Shown here: positions 10,472-20,935 of the stretch, in pieces
Position numbering within the stretch: position 1 is the first letter of the stretch
How the letters are laid out: every line of letters starts with the position of its first letter
DNA from: Lepidostoma basale
Taxonomy: Eukaryota > Arthropoda > Insecta > Trichoptera > Lepidostomatidae
NCBI GenBank assembly: GCA_022606425.2
Contig: JAHDVF020001351.1
Coordinates: forward strand, 739,452 to 803,451
Direction: 5' to 3'
Length of the DNA: 64,000 nucleotides
Notes under the pieces: model-generated
Database searches by the model: none
Told to the model about the DNA's origin: nothing
The model's input: only the letters and a program-made list of their open reading frames with translations
Made by a program: the position numbers and the translations under genes

Positions 10472-11110
10472 ACTAAACTAACTAACCATCACGCCGTCTC
10501 CCCGAAAGGGTAAGCACAAAGAATGGACTGTCACACATTAACCGATGCGGCACTCCATCCTTCTCTTTTCGCCCCGCGGGAGACGCGGTGTGATGGGTTG
10601 CGAACCTCATCGCCACCAATAGGCATCTCCCGCGCACACTTCGATCTTCCAACATCCACAAAATAAATCTAAAACAAATAATATAAAATACAATGATATA
10701 AAATAAAATAACAAAATAAAAATAATTTAATACAAAATGTTATTTTTAGATGGTGCACATTTGTCTATTTAATTTATGTTCCACGAATCCACCGTTTTTT
10801 AAATTTAGCACATAATGTAATAACACATAATGTTTTTCCGATGTTGCACATGTTGACATGGACGATCCGGACTTTTGTTTTTATTTAATTGATGTTACAC
10901 GTATCCACCGTTTTTTAAATTAGCTGTTATATGATTTAATTAATGTTCCACGTATCCACTTTTTTTATTTGGCAGTAATTAGGCACTTAAAACTAACCAA
11001 CACCAGCAAGAACTTTAAAAGAATATTGAAGAAATTATTCAAATTGTCATTGGAACAAATGAAAAATTTATTTTTACACCTGTCAAAATTCTTTATATAA
11101 ACGAAAAAAC
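10472..11110 (-). mobile_element. Non-coding element N, near full length (639 bp), with 10-bp TSD
   Basis: Flanked by TTGCATACAG at 10462-10471 and 11111-11120. On the minus strand it runs from an AT-rich 5' part (GAATTTTGACAGGTGT) through GGATACGTGGAACAT repeats and GGTGGCGATGAGGTTCGCAA to a 3' end with CTTTCGGGGAGACGGCGTGA and (TTAG)n. The final about 60 bp equal the coding/3' end of LINE group 1. No ORF is present. It is SINE-like or a deleted LINE derivative mobilised in trans. Confidence 0.8.
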
Positions 11111-11334
11111 TTGCATACAGTAATTCCTTTATTACAACAGAGCACTCCAATTAATCCCATTCAACTAATCTTGTGTGTATTCGGAAAATAGACCCCCGCA
11201 TTCGACAGAGCACATCAAAGCCGACGTATAACAGAAATTGCTTAACATACAAACAGAGGTAGAGTCAATGTGCAATACTGTTAACAGTCACAACAACTCA
11301 GGAATTGAAACGGATATACAATAATTAAGATGGC

Positions 11335-11575
11335 TTTGACCACTTAATCAAAGATGGCAGTATATAATGGAGTTGCAGTGCCAACATGTATGCATGAAAG
11401 TAAAGATGCAGCTAGCAAAAGTAGGATGAAAATAAAATAAATAGCGCAAAAATTATATTACTGAGAAGATTGTGCGAGAAAACTATATATGGTAGAATAT
11501 CTAACGAAAGTAGAAAAAATGCAGTAGAAATTAGATCTCTAAGACGAATTCGTCGATACTCTGTGTATGATAGAG
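11335..11575 (+). mobile_element. RTE-like group 1 fragment, decayed
   Basis: GGCAGTATATAATGGAGTT, then RLCEKTIYGRISNES-type and EIRSLRRIRRYSVYDRV-type segments match the group 1 linker and RMCGKTIYDR block with many changes. Confidence 0.65.
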
Positions 11576-11821
11576 TAAAAAAATGCACTAAGTCATGTCA
11601 ATCCACTATTACTCGTATTTTGAAAAAAATGTGCTGATAGTTCAGTTATTATTTATCAAACCATCAAATAAAATAAAGTTAATATATCAATATACCATTT
11701 CTCAAATGGGCTTAGTAATGTTTAGTATAAAAAAAATTGTTATTCCTTACGAACTTTGAACTTCAATTATCTCAGAAGTAGTAATTTTGACTTAGTGCTT
11801 TTTCGCAGAATACCCACGATA
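11576..11821. repeat. Half of the TIR element seen at 49182-50000
   Basis: TGCACTAAGTCATGTCAATC through CTCAGAAGTAGTAATTTTGA to CTTTTTCGCAGAATACCCAC matches 49760-50000 closely. The left terminal repeat is missing. Confidence 0.7.
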
Positions 11822-11879
11822 CACAAGAAAAAAATAATATACTGAAATCGAAAGGATGGTAGAAAAAATACAATATAAA

Positions 11880-12200
11880 AACAAATATCAACATTTCGAT
11901 TAACCCATGAGACCTCATACGCGAACCTAAGTGCCAGGGGTACAGAAATAGATAGCGGCCTAACATAAATAGATACCAGGGTGGCAGAAATGCGGAATAA
12001 TACCTGCGCGGGCGACGGAGCGTGAAATGTTACCGGTAACCGATTCAATTAGGATTGGCGTAGGCACCGGCGAGATCGGGTAAACTAGGCGCCGATTTAT
12101 AGGATCAGCGGGATGGAAATGGCGGAGCGGAGATTGAAGAAATGGCGACTTTTTCCTTGGGTAATTCCCGCGCGTTCGGGTAAACAGCGGCAGCGCTATG
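11880..12200. other. GC-richer island with motif
   Basis: ATACCAGGGTGGCAGAAATG lies at 11973-11992, in CpG-containing unique sequence with ACCGGTAACCGATT and CACCGGCGAGATCGGG. A candidate small gene lies immediately to the right on the minus strand. Confidence 0.4.
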
Positions 12201-12262
12201 AGCAATGACGCAATCGGATTTAATAAAAATAAAGTGTGCCCCGTTTGTACCTACGCCAGTAC

Positions 12263-12490
12263 CTACCCGTGTAGCGTTTCCTGCATTGAATACTCTTTTA
12301 TTATGAACTTTTCCCCTTCTTCTTGGGTAAGGCCTTTTGGCCCGTTATTATCTGCGTCAAGTGGACTGATCTTTTTGGAGGTCGTCCCTATGTTCTGCTT
12401 CTTTGAGTTAAACCGTGGTGCTCTTACGGCCAATGAATCTGCTATTTTGGTCACATGTTCGTGCCAGAACCTTCCCCCTGCAGCCGCCAT
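12263..12490 (-). CDS. Candidate 75-codon protein, function unknown
   Basis: Starts MAAAGGRFWHEHVTKIADSL at 12490 and ends SMQETLHG with a stop at 12263. The start sits in TTTAAAGATGGCGGCTGC, a plausible eukaryotic start context. Composition is protein-like: charged, few low-complexity stretches, no transmembrane segment, and no link to the RTE debris around it. I do not recognise a family. It could be a small gene, a first exon or a processed pseudogene. The opposite strand is also open over the same stretch, which weakens the call. Neighbours are a GC-rich island with the TACCAGG motif on the left and AT-rich sequence on the right. Confidence 0.35.
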   Translation of the reverse strand: MAAAGGRFWHEHVTKIADSLAVRAPRFNSKKQNIGTTSKKISPLDADNNGPKGLTQEEGEKFIIKEYSMQETLHG

Positions 12491-12839
12491 CTTTAAATAT
12501 CATATTATTTGAGTCGAACTTGGTTACGGAAAAGAAGAAAGCACTCAAATTCTTTAACCTACCCCTTGAATACTGGTAATCTGTATTAGAGATATTGACA
12601 AAAAATAATGATAAAAAATACTTAAGCCATAACGTTTATTGGTACGCTATAAAGATGCGCATCTCTTCAAGATAACGTGAATATAATACTTGGTACATTA
12701 TTATTTCCTCAACACGTAAAACTGATAAAAAAGTATTAGAAAATTACAATATTTAAAGTTGCATATCGATATATAATCAACCTTTATACTTCAAGCAATA
12801 TGTTATGTTATTTTATAAGAAAAATTTAACAGTAAACAA
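12491..12839. other. AT-rich stretch, nothing recognised
   Basis: No gene or element end is recognised. Confidence 0.5.
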
Positions 12840-13510
12840 ATGTTTTCCTCAGTATTCAAAATATTTATTTTGTAAATGATTTCAGAAGAAACAAAAAACA
12901 ATCATTCATTTTTATTTTCAAACTAAAATAACTGTAAAACTAAATAAGCTTATAAACTTGTTTGGAATGTTATCTATGAGAAAATAAATAGTAATAAATA
13001 AAGCAACCAAAATACAATTTTGTGATTTTTTTCTTCATAAACTAATATAAAAAAGTATCAGGATAGCAGAAACCTTGTAGTTGATAATTACGAGTATAAC
13101 ATGTCACGTACATTCAAATTGAGTGTGAATAAATATGATCATTGTAGAAATCAGCTTATAACTTGGTTTGAAATGGTTTCCAGGGGAAAATAAACAGTTA
13201 ATTTATCAAGTAAAGTGAAGAATCTATAATTTTATGATTTTTTTTCAGATTACAAATAAAAAAGTATCAGGATACCAGAAACGAATTGAGTGATTTTATA
13301 TCATAACATTTTCCGTACTGAGTGAGTGTGAATCAAAATTAACATTTTGGAAATCAGCAAAATTGTTAACTTGTTTGAGGAATAAAATAATCAACAGTTA
13401 ATTTATTTAGTAAAACTTTACATTATGATTTTTTTACATATAACAAATATCAAAGTACCAGGAGAGCAGAAATTTGTTGGTTGATTTTAAAACATATTCC
13501 AAACATTATA
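12840..13510. repeat. Diverged ~200-bp tandem repeat, about three units
   Basis: Three times the order is AAACTTGTTTGRAATG / AATAAA..AGTTAATTTAT / TTNTGATTTTTTT / GTATCAGGATAGCAGAAAC. The last motif falls at 13055, 13264 and 13455, giving spacings of 209 and 191 bp. Units are diverged, so this is an old satellite-like array. Each unit carries the recurring TACCAGGAGAGCAGAAA-type motif. Confidence 0.6.
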
Positions 13511-14320
13511 TTTAGTTCCGAGGGTTCGTATTTCATCGTTATTCCCAGTAAAACAATCGAAAACTAAATAATGTACTACCATTTTCAATCAGGTCCGAAG
13601 ATTAAAACGATCCCGACCGTTATATAATAAGTTTTAACCTTTTCGTATTATATCATTAATAGAGTCAAGATTAGTTATCAAAACAGGAACTCAAACTTGA
13701 TAACGTAATAACGTCCATAGTTCGGCGTATATTTTCCTCCTGCACAACCCAAACTCAGCCGGAATACAAACATTTTCACAAATAGAAAACCACAATGTAA
13801 TTTCCATGAAATATGCCGCCCGAACCGTGCGGAAAATTTGATTTCGATAATTCTTATTTTATCCAGATGGAATAAAATTTTCCACCATTCGATTTATTAT
13901 TATTAATATTTTGAAATGAAATGGAAAACTGGCAAATTAGCTTTGTTAACATATTTTTCTTTCGAATCTTGAAATATTATTTGACAATACGGATGCTCGT
14001 TATAATAAAATGGCGTCCTGTTAAAAGTTCTAAATTTACAAAATAATTATTATATTATATAATATATACAAGTTCTTACCGCTTTTGTTATCAGAAACGA
14101 AACTCGGTGGTCCCAAATGGTAAAATATGTTGAAATCACGTTAAATGGAACTTACCTGAAAAGAACAGAAAATACAAATTAGTAATTCAAATAAAGAACG
14201 ATTCAAAAGTTTATAACAAATGCAGAGCGTCAGAATTTTCTTTGTGCATCTTGTCTTCACGGAAGTACCAGTCCGGAGAATAATATTTTCTCACGTGCTG
14301 GTAAAAATACAAATGTAAAA
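13511..14320. other. Unassigned AT-rich sequence
   Basis: I see no gene, element end or RNA here. Confidence 0.5.
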
Positions 14321-14335
14321 TATCTATTTTAGGTG

Positions 14336-14388
14336 TTGAGGTTGGATATTGCGATGCACATTTCATGTTATGTTGCAATATCTAACCT
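14336..14388. other. Short hairpin
   Basis: GAGGTTGGATATTGC and GCAATATCTAACCTC form a 15-bp stem (one G-U as RNA) around a 23-base loop. It is too short alone to call a microRNA precursor and may be a fold-back remnant. Confidence 0.3.
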
Positions 14389-14909
14389 CCTATCTACGAG
14401 TAGATCCCAAGAACGGCCTACGAGAAGTAACGGGACACAGTCTTAAATAAGAATAAGAAGACATACTAGTTTATAAAACTTTTCAAAACTAACTCACATT
14501 CCGAAATATTTTAAAACAATTGTCAAAATGCAGAAGGAGAAGTTTCAAATGACAGACACCTACGGACGACATCTTGTTGTTGACAACTTTAATATCTGAA
14601 TTATAACGCATGCGCTAATAAATGGTGTTGCATTATTTAAATAATTTTACGGTATAATATGACTTACTTTAAAAGTACCTGCTCAATTATATTGAGTTTA
14701 AATCAAAATATTTCCTTAACAAAAATACACATTATTTGAGAACACATCCGATAAAAACAAAACATCTAACAATAAGCATTGAATAGTAACAGTAGTGACA
14801 AAAGTAACAAATCAATAAAAAATTACTTATTTCAGAATTTAAAAAAAGGAAACTTAATAATACATCACAAGAAATAATTGAGCACATACATATACGAGTA
14901 TGTTGTATA
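14389..14909. other. Unassigned AT-rich sequence
   Basis: No recognisable coding or repeat signature. Confidence 0.5.
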
Positions 14910-15335
14910 TACAACCCTCGTGTATGGAAGTGAAGCTTGGGGCTGGCAAAAGAAGGATGAAAGCAGGATAAATGAGATCACTAAGAAGAATGTGCGAGAA
15001 AACGTTGTATGATAGAATACCGAACGATGAAATAAGAAAGAAATGTAAGGCAGATGACTGCATCATGGATAAAATTAAAAAAGGATCTCTGAGATGGTTT
15101 CGACACGTAGGACGAATGGATGAGAGAAGAATGGTTAAAAAGTTGTACACAAGCAGCGTGAGTGGAAAAAGAAGCCGAGGACGATCGAGGAAAATATGGC
15201 ATGACCAAATTAATCAATTGCTAAAAGGCGGTCACGGTACGATGTATGAATGTAGAGGAAGCCCGAGAGGTATGCTAGGACAGAGCATTGTGGCGATCCA
15301 TCCTCTCTGCCTACCTACTGTTAGTTAGTTAGTTT
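14910..15335 (+). mobile_element. RTE-like group 1 (subfamily b), C-terminus and tail
   Basis: Reads YGSEAWGWQKKDESRIN, then (after a small deletion) MRSLRRMCEKTLYDRIPNDE, IRKKCKADDCIMDKIKKGSL, RWFRHVGRMDERRMVKKLYT, RGRSRKIWHDQINQLLKGGH and MYECRGSPRGMLGQSIVA. Subfamily b has DKIKKGSL and LLKGGH where the main group has NKIMKGSL and ILNVGH. It ends in TTAGTTAGTTAG at about 15320-15331. Confidence 0.9.
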
Positions 15336-15411
15336 GTTTGTATATACAAAGTGTATAAAAAAGAAAAATAGAAATAAACATACATATACTCGTATGTTAA
15401 AAAAAAATAAT

Positions 15412-15622
15412 ACGCCACAAGGAAAACGTGACAGGATCAAATAAATCAAATATTGAATGTCAGCCACGTGGGGAGTCGGAGAAATCTACGTGCGTGCACG
15501 ACACGATGTATGAATGTTGAGGAATCAAGAGAAGTATGTTAGGAGAGAACAGTGTGGCGGTCCATTATTTCTGCCTACCTCTTCGGAGAGACGGCGTGAT
15601 GGTTAGTAAGTAAGGTTTTAAC
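15412..15622 (+). mobile_element. RTE-like group 1, 3' end
   Basis: Decayed HDxINQILNVSHV...RRACMTRCMNVEE equivalent, followed by TCTGCCTACCTCTTCGGAGA, GACGGCGTGATGG and a short TTAGTAAG tail. Confidence 0.8.
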
Positions 15623-15639
15623 CAAGATTCTGAATAAAG

Positions 15640-15880
15640 ACAGCGGTTTTGTACATGTAAAAAAAAATACAACCGGTTTCGACATCTTTGTTTACATCAA
15701 CAGACGGCGAAAATAAGTCTACATCCCATGTATATATTTAATTTAATACATATTTATGAATATGTATATTTTCTATAAGCTTTACTATATTTTTTAAGTG
15801 GCAAATTTCGCCATGCTATGTCGTTATCACAAAAATACTTAATATTTAATATGGAGTTTTCAATAATTATTCAATTATTT
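15640..15880. repeat. Decayed hammerhead-type repeat pieces and family D terminus
   Basis: ACCGGTTTCGACATC..ACATCAACAG (15672-15704) resembles an inverted GAAAC / stem-loop / CUGAUGA arrangement with core changes. The sequence AATTTCGCCATGC..TTATCACA (about 15803-15834) resembles a decayed family D arm. AATATTTAATATGGAGTTTT at 15840 is the D terminus. Confidence 0.45.
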
Positions 15881-15883
15881 AAT

Positions 15884-16148
15884 GACGACCTTCGTGGCAG
15901 AGTGGTAAAAGCTCTGACATCCAAACCGAAGGTCCCGGGTTCGATTCCCGGCGATGGCAGTGTGATTGTCACACTGTCTTTGGTCTGGTGTAGAATTCGC
16001 GTGACAATAAAATGTCGATAGACTGGCTACCTATCACGTGATGTGATAGGTAGCCAGTCTATCGCCTATGTCATGAGAATCAATATAATAGCTAAAAAAT
16101 AAAATTGTATACAATAAATGGGTTCAAACGACCTCTTGTATACAAGGG
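15884..16148 (+). mobile_element. tRNA-derived SINE, well preserved
   Basis: The tRNA-like head starts GACGACCTTCG, with a Pol III A box at 15895-15906 (TGGCAGAGTGGT) and a perfect B box GGTTCGATTCC at 15938-15948. Next come a GTGTGATTGTCACAC hairpin, AGAATTCGCGTGACAATAAA, and a 3' end ATTGTATACAATAAATGGGT followed by ACGACCTCTTGTATACAAGG. The Pol III boxes imply internal transcription signals. Confidence 0.9.
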
Positions 16149-16868
16149 AAAAAAAAATAACTAACATAATATTCGAATTTGACAAAGGTGCAAAACAGTG
16201 TTTTTAAATATAAAAAATAATCGAATTCCAGTATTAATTGCTTAAGACTAACCTGGCGTAACCGGGGCCGTCGAAATAAAGACAAAAGTGGAACTAGTTA
16301 AAAAAACATCGTTTTATTTAATTATTATTTAAAACGAACTTCCATCGAGAGATTTCAGTAAAATCATTTGATTATCTTAAGATTTTTTTTATTAATCCCA
16401 AGTTTTGAAGCATATCTCATAAACCGAGGATGAAAAAATGTAAGAATGTTTTTTTTTTCGAAATCGAGTAATTAATTTTCCAATTAATTAAGAGAACTTT
16501 CTCGAGTCTATCTCGGAGGATAAAAAAACTTTTCAAGTACTTACGTTATCGAGGTACTAAATAATAAATTTTGGCCCATTAATTAACAAACTTCGCCAGA
16601 GAAATTGTGATATAATTTTTTTTTAAAACGATAGATTGAAAATTCACACGTCACAAATTAATAAAACCAAATATTTTCTTTTAGAAATTCGCTTTCACTT
16701 TGTGTTTTTTAATCCTCTATTGGTTTGAAGTAAAGTGAAATATTTTTCCTTGTTCTAGGGATGCCAATTAAGCCTTGTGGAATGTGGAAGTTTCCCATTG
16801 CTTTCCACATTTTTGTATACAGCAGTTTTTTTAATGAAATAACTGTACCCATACAATTTTTAGCAATT
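16149..16868. repeat. AT-rich stretch with one arm of fold-back family F
   Basis: From about 16245 to 16400 lies CTGGCGTAACCGG...GTCGAAATAAAGACAAAAG, then AAACATCGTTTTATTTAATT and CCATCGAGAGATTTCAGTAA. The same arm recurs at 50590-50800 and doubly at 58980-59165. The remainder to 16868 is unrecognised. Confidence 0.6.
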
Positions 16869-17003
16869 GATTTTCATGACATGTGATAGTAGGTAGTCTA
16901 TCGCCAATTTTATTATCACCTGAATGCTACCAGACCAAAGGCAGCCTTATTTTTCACACTGATATCCCCGGGATTGAACCCAGGATCTTTGATGTGGTAG
17001 TCA
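16869..17003 (-). mobile_element. tRNA-derived SINE, truncated
   Basis: The minus strand has a GGTTCAATCC B box (16971-16980), the CACACT hairpin, ACCAGACCAAAG, and TATCGCC..ACATGTGATAG body. The A-box end is damaged. Confidence 0.8.
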
Positions 17004-17029
17004 TGTTGATATAAATACGATTATGCAAT

Positions 17030-17165
17030 GTTTTCCTAGGCCGTCCTCGGCTTCTCTTTCTATTCACATTGCTAATAAACATTTTTTTTACAATTCTTCT
17101 CCCATCAATTAGTTCCATATGTCCAAACCATAAGCGATGTTCTTTTTTTAATTTTACTTAAATGC
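17030..17165 (-). mobile_element. RTE-like group 1 fragment
   Basis: The minus strand gives KIKKEHRLWFGHMELIDGRR and IVKKMFISNVNRKRSRGRPR in a decayed frame. Confidence 0.75.
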
Positions 17166-17490
17166 AATTATCTGTTTGGTATTCAATCAGACAATAAGAC
17201 GCATTTTTTTCTTCAAAATTTGCCTCCAAAATTCAATTGCGTCTAATACACGAAAATAATATAAAAATTTCCAGTGTTTGATTTAAAATTCCCGCTAGTC
17301 TTAAAAATGGCCATATATTCGATGCCGCGGGAAACCAATCGCTATCTGACAACATGAACTTAAGAAGAATAAGAAGAAAGTTGAGATGACAATATTCAGT
17401 AATTTTAAAAATTAGGTTGTATAAACCAAGATAAAATTTTTTTATGAATTAAAACACTGTTTATTCCCTTCATCACCGGGAGAACGATAT

Positions 17491-17842
17491 CTTCTTCTTC
17501 CTTATTGTAGACTTATGTGGTCTGTTCTCCAGAGTGTTGCTCCTCCTGTGAGGTAGACTCCTAGCTGTCCTTCCATCTTTTAGGAGGTCTTCCACGAGGA
17601 CGAGTCCCATGAGGTTGATTATGCAATGCAATATAGGGGAGTCTGGTGGTATCCATTCTGTCAACATGACCGTACCAGTCTATTTTTCACTGTCTGCTCC
17701 ATCTTATAATATCCTCAACCTCATATATCTCTCTTATTCTAGTGTTCCTCACGCGAACTCTCAGTGTCTTGCCTGCTATCGTCCTCAGTGTCTTCATTTC
17801 GGAAGTCCTCAAAACTTGTTTGGTCGTTACTGTGTCTGCCCT
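17491..17842 (-). mobile_element. RTE-like LINE fragment (group 5) with 13-bp TSD
   Basis: Minus-strand frames read TVTTKQVLRTSEMKTLRTIA, GKTLRVRVRNTRIREIYEVE and DIIRWSRQ, continuing as DWYGHVDRMD-type sequence, then RGRPPKRWKDS- and HKST-type ends with an AGAAGAAGA tail. The GGGAGAACGATAT duplication on each side marks a target-primed insertion into the family A fold-back. Confidence 0.85.
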
Positions 17843-17870
17843 GGGAGAACGATATAAACTTTTTATATCG

Positions 17871-17913
17871 TTCTCCTGATGATGAAGGTGTAAGCCTTCA
17901 AACATGTTGAGAA
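17871..17913 (+). ncRNA. Hammerhead-like ribozyme motif, family A (mutated)
   Basis: UUCUC pairs with GAGAA (stem I, 5 bp). CUGAUGA is followed by one extra U, GAAGG/CCUUC stem II with loop UGUAAG, then AAAC where GAAAC is expected, ACAUGU and UU. The conserved G of GAAA is A here (17900), so this copy is probably inactive. The 29711 copy keeps GAAA and GUC. Confidence 0.6.
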
Positions 17914-17960
17914 AAATAAACTCAAATGTGGAAAAAAAGTGTTTTAATTCATAAAAAAAT

Positions 17961-18289
17961 CGTCATTATGGAATTCCACAGTGATAACGCCTTAAGTTTA
18001 TCTAAAATTAAGATTTTTTTCAATCTGGCTTTGCTGTTAAATTAAGATGCGTCTAATAGTTCGTAGCGTCTTATAGTCCGTAAAATACGATAACGCTATT
18101 TGGTCACCCACAAAACAACGTACCGATAGTATTAGATGAACATGGAATGAATACTCAAATGCTAGAATTAGAATTGTATTTAATTGTTATATTATCCTTA
18201 GTGTCGCGCTACTACCGTGGAATAGCTGAAACACACGGAAATTCTAATAGTATTATCACAGTAATGAAACTAAACAGAACTCATCTAGC
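17961..18289. other. AT-rich stretch with a fold-back terminus
   Basis: ATGGAATTCCACAGTGATAA at 17969 is the inverse of the family A/B terminus (AAGGCGTTAACACTGTGGAA) also at 29222, 37222 and 54668. Nothing else is recognised. Confidence 0.5.
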
Positions 18290-18830
18290 TAAGTGTTGAT
18301 AATATTATTATGTGACGACGTTGGGTACCACAGGAACATTGTGGAAACTCAATGTTCAAATATTCTGTTTGCTTATAAGACACATTTGGGGTTATGCATT
18401 ATACGTACAAATTATGCAACCTCCCTGGAGATGTTACTAAAGCGGAATATCAGTTTAAAAACACTGAGTAACACCACAACCAAGCTAGTGATGATATATA
18501 ATTCTGATTCATGGACAATAACTCTGAAAGAATCACAAAAAAATATGCTAGTTCAAAAACCAAGAGTTAGTACACCGAGTTTAAAGAGACCAAAGTGCTG
18601 CAGCCTCTTTGAAGACGTTCTAAAAGTCCAAGTTTCTATTCAGTAACAACAAGCTGCGCATTTATAACACCATCATCAAGTCAGCGATGACAATTGGATC
18701 TGAGTCATGGACAATGACTCGTTCAAAAAATCTACTTCCTTGAGGATAGGATCCTAAGAATGATTCGGCGACCCAGATTTGGTGTTGCAGCGGGAACGTG
18801 GAGCTAAGCTGGAATAAGCACATACCTTAA
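18290..18830 (+). mobile_element. RTE-like LINE fragments, decayed
   Basis: Segments such as VMIYNSDSWTITLKES (about 18487-18534) and NKLRIYNTIIKSAMTIGSES then WTMT (18649-18720), followed by ILRMIRRPRFGVAAGTW-type sequence, resemble the YGCETWTLKK and ERKILRKIFGP blocks of RTE-like elements. Two related pieces may be adjacent. Confidence 0.65.
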
Positions 18831-18972
18831 GTTTTGTTTAACTAAGTTTTTGAAGATCAAATCAGGTGGGTGACGTCCTCCGTTCTCCATAGACTGAGTA
18901 AATCGATATAAGAGTATAATAGTAATATAATATGAGTAAATAGATATAAAACTTTAAGAAAACGTACGTTAA

Positions 18973-19765
18973 CCGTCGCGTTGCCATGTGGTAAATTGAG
19001 TTTCCACTGCCAATTTAAAGTTGATTTTCTTAAAACCTATGGACCCCAATATTATAAAAAAAATTGTAATCCTCCATTGAAGTGTTCTCAATATTTCGTA
19101 ATAAAAAAAAAAGCAAAAAATTACTTCCTTCATCCCAAAAAAAAATATTTTCTAAGACTGCCCTCACCTTCATTCGTGTTAAGGTAGAATTTGTTTTGCT
19201 AATATTTACAACTTTATCAAAAGTGACAAATACTTACTCGCTGTTTTGAACGTATTATAAATTATATGTTTGACCTTTTCATAGGTACGTAATAATATCG
19301 ACTGTGGACGAAACGCAGCACGCAACTTAATAATATCAGAACTGTGAAAATATTAACACTTTACCAAAAGGGACAAATATTAATACGTACTCGTTGTCTT
19401 GAACGTACTTATACATTTTGCCTAGGTGCCTTTATCATACGTAAAATCTCGTAAAGTTTCGCCCCGCCCGCGCCGGCCGCCGGCCGCAAGACAAGTATTT
19501 ACCTGACGTTTAGTCGATCGTGTGTTGTGACGCATTACATATCAGAAATCGCATGGTTCCAGAAAAAAATTAATAATGATATGTTTTTCAAATAATCCAT
19601 GTATGTTATAGATATCGATCTATTCCTAATGAAATTCCCTACAAGATGACATAAATTAAATTTTGATTCATCTAGTCATATGCTTGATATTTAGATAAAG
19701 TTAGCGGTAAACTGAACTTACCACATGGGAGCAAGCGTTTTGTTTTGAACACGGTACGTTAAGGG
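18973..19765. mobile_element. piggyBac-like MITE flanked by TTAA (793 bp)
   Basis: TTAA flanks both ends (18969-18972, 19766-19769). The outermost bases are CCG...GGG. Inverted subterminal blocks CCATGTGGTAAATTGAGTTT and, reversed, CATGTGGTAAGTTCAGTTTA lie inside. The interior holds two diverged copies of a TTTATCAAAAGTGACAAATA unit and a GC stretch (CGCCGGCCGCCGGCCGC, about 19472-19490). There is no transposase. The class is inferred from TTAA and end geometry. Confidence 0.55.
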
Positions 19766-19859
19766 TTAACTAAATACATACATAGTTTCACATCAATGTT
19801 CCTGTTACAACAGCAAAAATATTTGAAACCTAATTTTTTCGTTGTTCAAAATCTTCCGG

Positions 19860-20160
19860 TATATAACATTACCAGGAGTCAATAATTACCAGGAGAACTG
19901 AGATTTCGTGTGGTCCCCATAAATTTTGTCGAGTCAAAACCGCAAGGCACAAATCGCAGTAAATTAAGTCCGCCTTAATTACGTCTTGTACACCGAGCAA
20001 ATATATTCTTATCTCGCTCCTTAATGCGTAATTTGGCTGCACGGTGTCTCTCTCTATCCCTAGCCACATAATTAAACGCTTTCGACATTTACGCGCGGAT
20101 TTACCGCAGGAGGATTTCGGGGTAAACTACTACTTGGATTATGCTACCCTGGTACCTTCG
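19860..20160. other. GC-richer island with three motif copies
   Basis: TACCAGGAGTCAATAA at 19870, TTACCAGGAGAACTGAGAT at 19886-19904 and, on the minus strand, GGTACCAGGGTAGCAT at 20141-20156. The enclosed 66-codon minus frame has no recognisable homology. Confidence 0.4.
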
Positions 20161-20389
20161 AGTACTATAAATCAATGTACATCTATCTAGATGCGAAAAA
20201 AGAGAACACCTAGTGAAAAAAAAATGCTTACAGCAATTAAAAGGAAATACAGAAAGAATGAAAAGGCGCATAATATCAGTGAGTACATCTAAAGAGCTAC
20301 GAAGAAACCATCGAAGAACTTATGATATACAGATTTTCTGGAAGTGCTCGGCGAAGTCGGTACTTGGCATAAGATGTAAAGAATTAAAT

Positions 20390-20740
20390 CTATTTCGCCT
20401 TCTTCTTCAGCCTATTCTCGTCCAATCCTGGACAAAAGCCTCCTTCATTTGCCTCTGTCTCTCGCAGACTGCATTCAAATTATGTGGACATGTCAGTTCA
20501 GGTAATCCTTCCACTGTGGTTATGGTCTTCCTGCACCTCTCTTTGCGGTCCATGGACTCCAAGTTAGCAGTCTTTTTGTCCACTTTTCTTTGGTGACCTT
20601 TGTTTTTTCTCTTACCGAATCGTTTCTGACGCTGTCTCTAAGGTTTATACCTAACACAACTATTTTCGTGGCTCCTTTGATCACTTGAAGATTTTTGGCA
20701 AGTCTACATACATTAGCCAGATTGGACAAAAATCACATCC
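20390..20740 (-). mobile_element. RTE-like LINE fragment (group 3)
   Basis: The minus strand gives IKGATKIVVLGINLRDSVRN, DSVREKTKVT, then KEKWTKRLLTWSPWTAKRGA and further sequence ending in RQMKEAFVQDWTRIG. It matches the 47210-47640 copy. Confidence 0.75.
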
Positions 20741-20935
20741 GGACCCAGAGTACAAAAGTGTATTTTTGTAAAAAGTGTGCCTGTTTTTGTGTTTCGCCAA
20801 TCATTGCACTAATGTTCCAAACACGATGGCCAGATTTTGTATAGAATAAATCTAATATAAATATTTCTCTTTTTCTTTTTTTATACACATTGTTTATACA
20901 ACACTTACATAATATTTTTTTTAATTATTATACAT

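Larger units (their letters stand above)
17380..17960. repeat. Fold-back repeat, hammerhead family A, split by an RTE insertion
   Basis: The left arm (TTTATGAATTAAAACACTGT...CTTCATCACCGGGAGAACG) and right arm (CGTTCTCCTGATGATGAAGG...AAGTGTTTTAATTCATAAAA) are inverted. A 352-bp RTE-like piece lies between two copies of GGGAGAACGATAT (17478-17490 and 17843-17855). Confidence 0.75.

Noticed and set aside
14336..14388. microRNA precursor
   Set aside because: The stem is only 15 bp, there is no evidence of expression, and fold-back relics are common here.
15884..15960. A true tRNA gene
   Set aside because: A and B boxes are perfect, but the unit is present six times with a common non-tRNA body and tail, so it is a SINE head.
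16240..16300. Hammerhead in family F (CUGGCG...GUCGAAAUAAAGAC)
   Set aside because: The core has A6 changed to G or worse, and no UH triplet follows a plausible stem III; kept only as a fold-back.
19460..19492. CpG-island promoter
   Set aside because: The GC run is only about 30 bp and lies inside a TTAA-flanked MITE.
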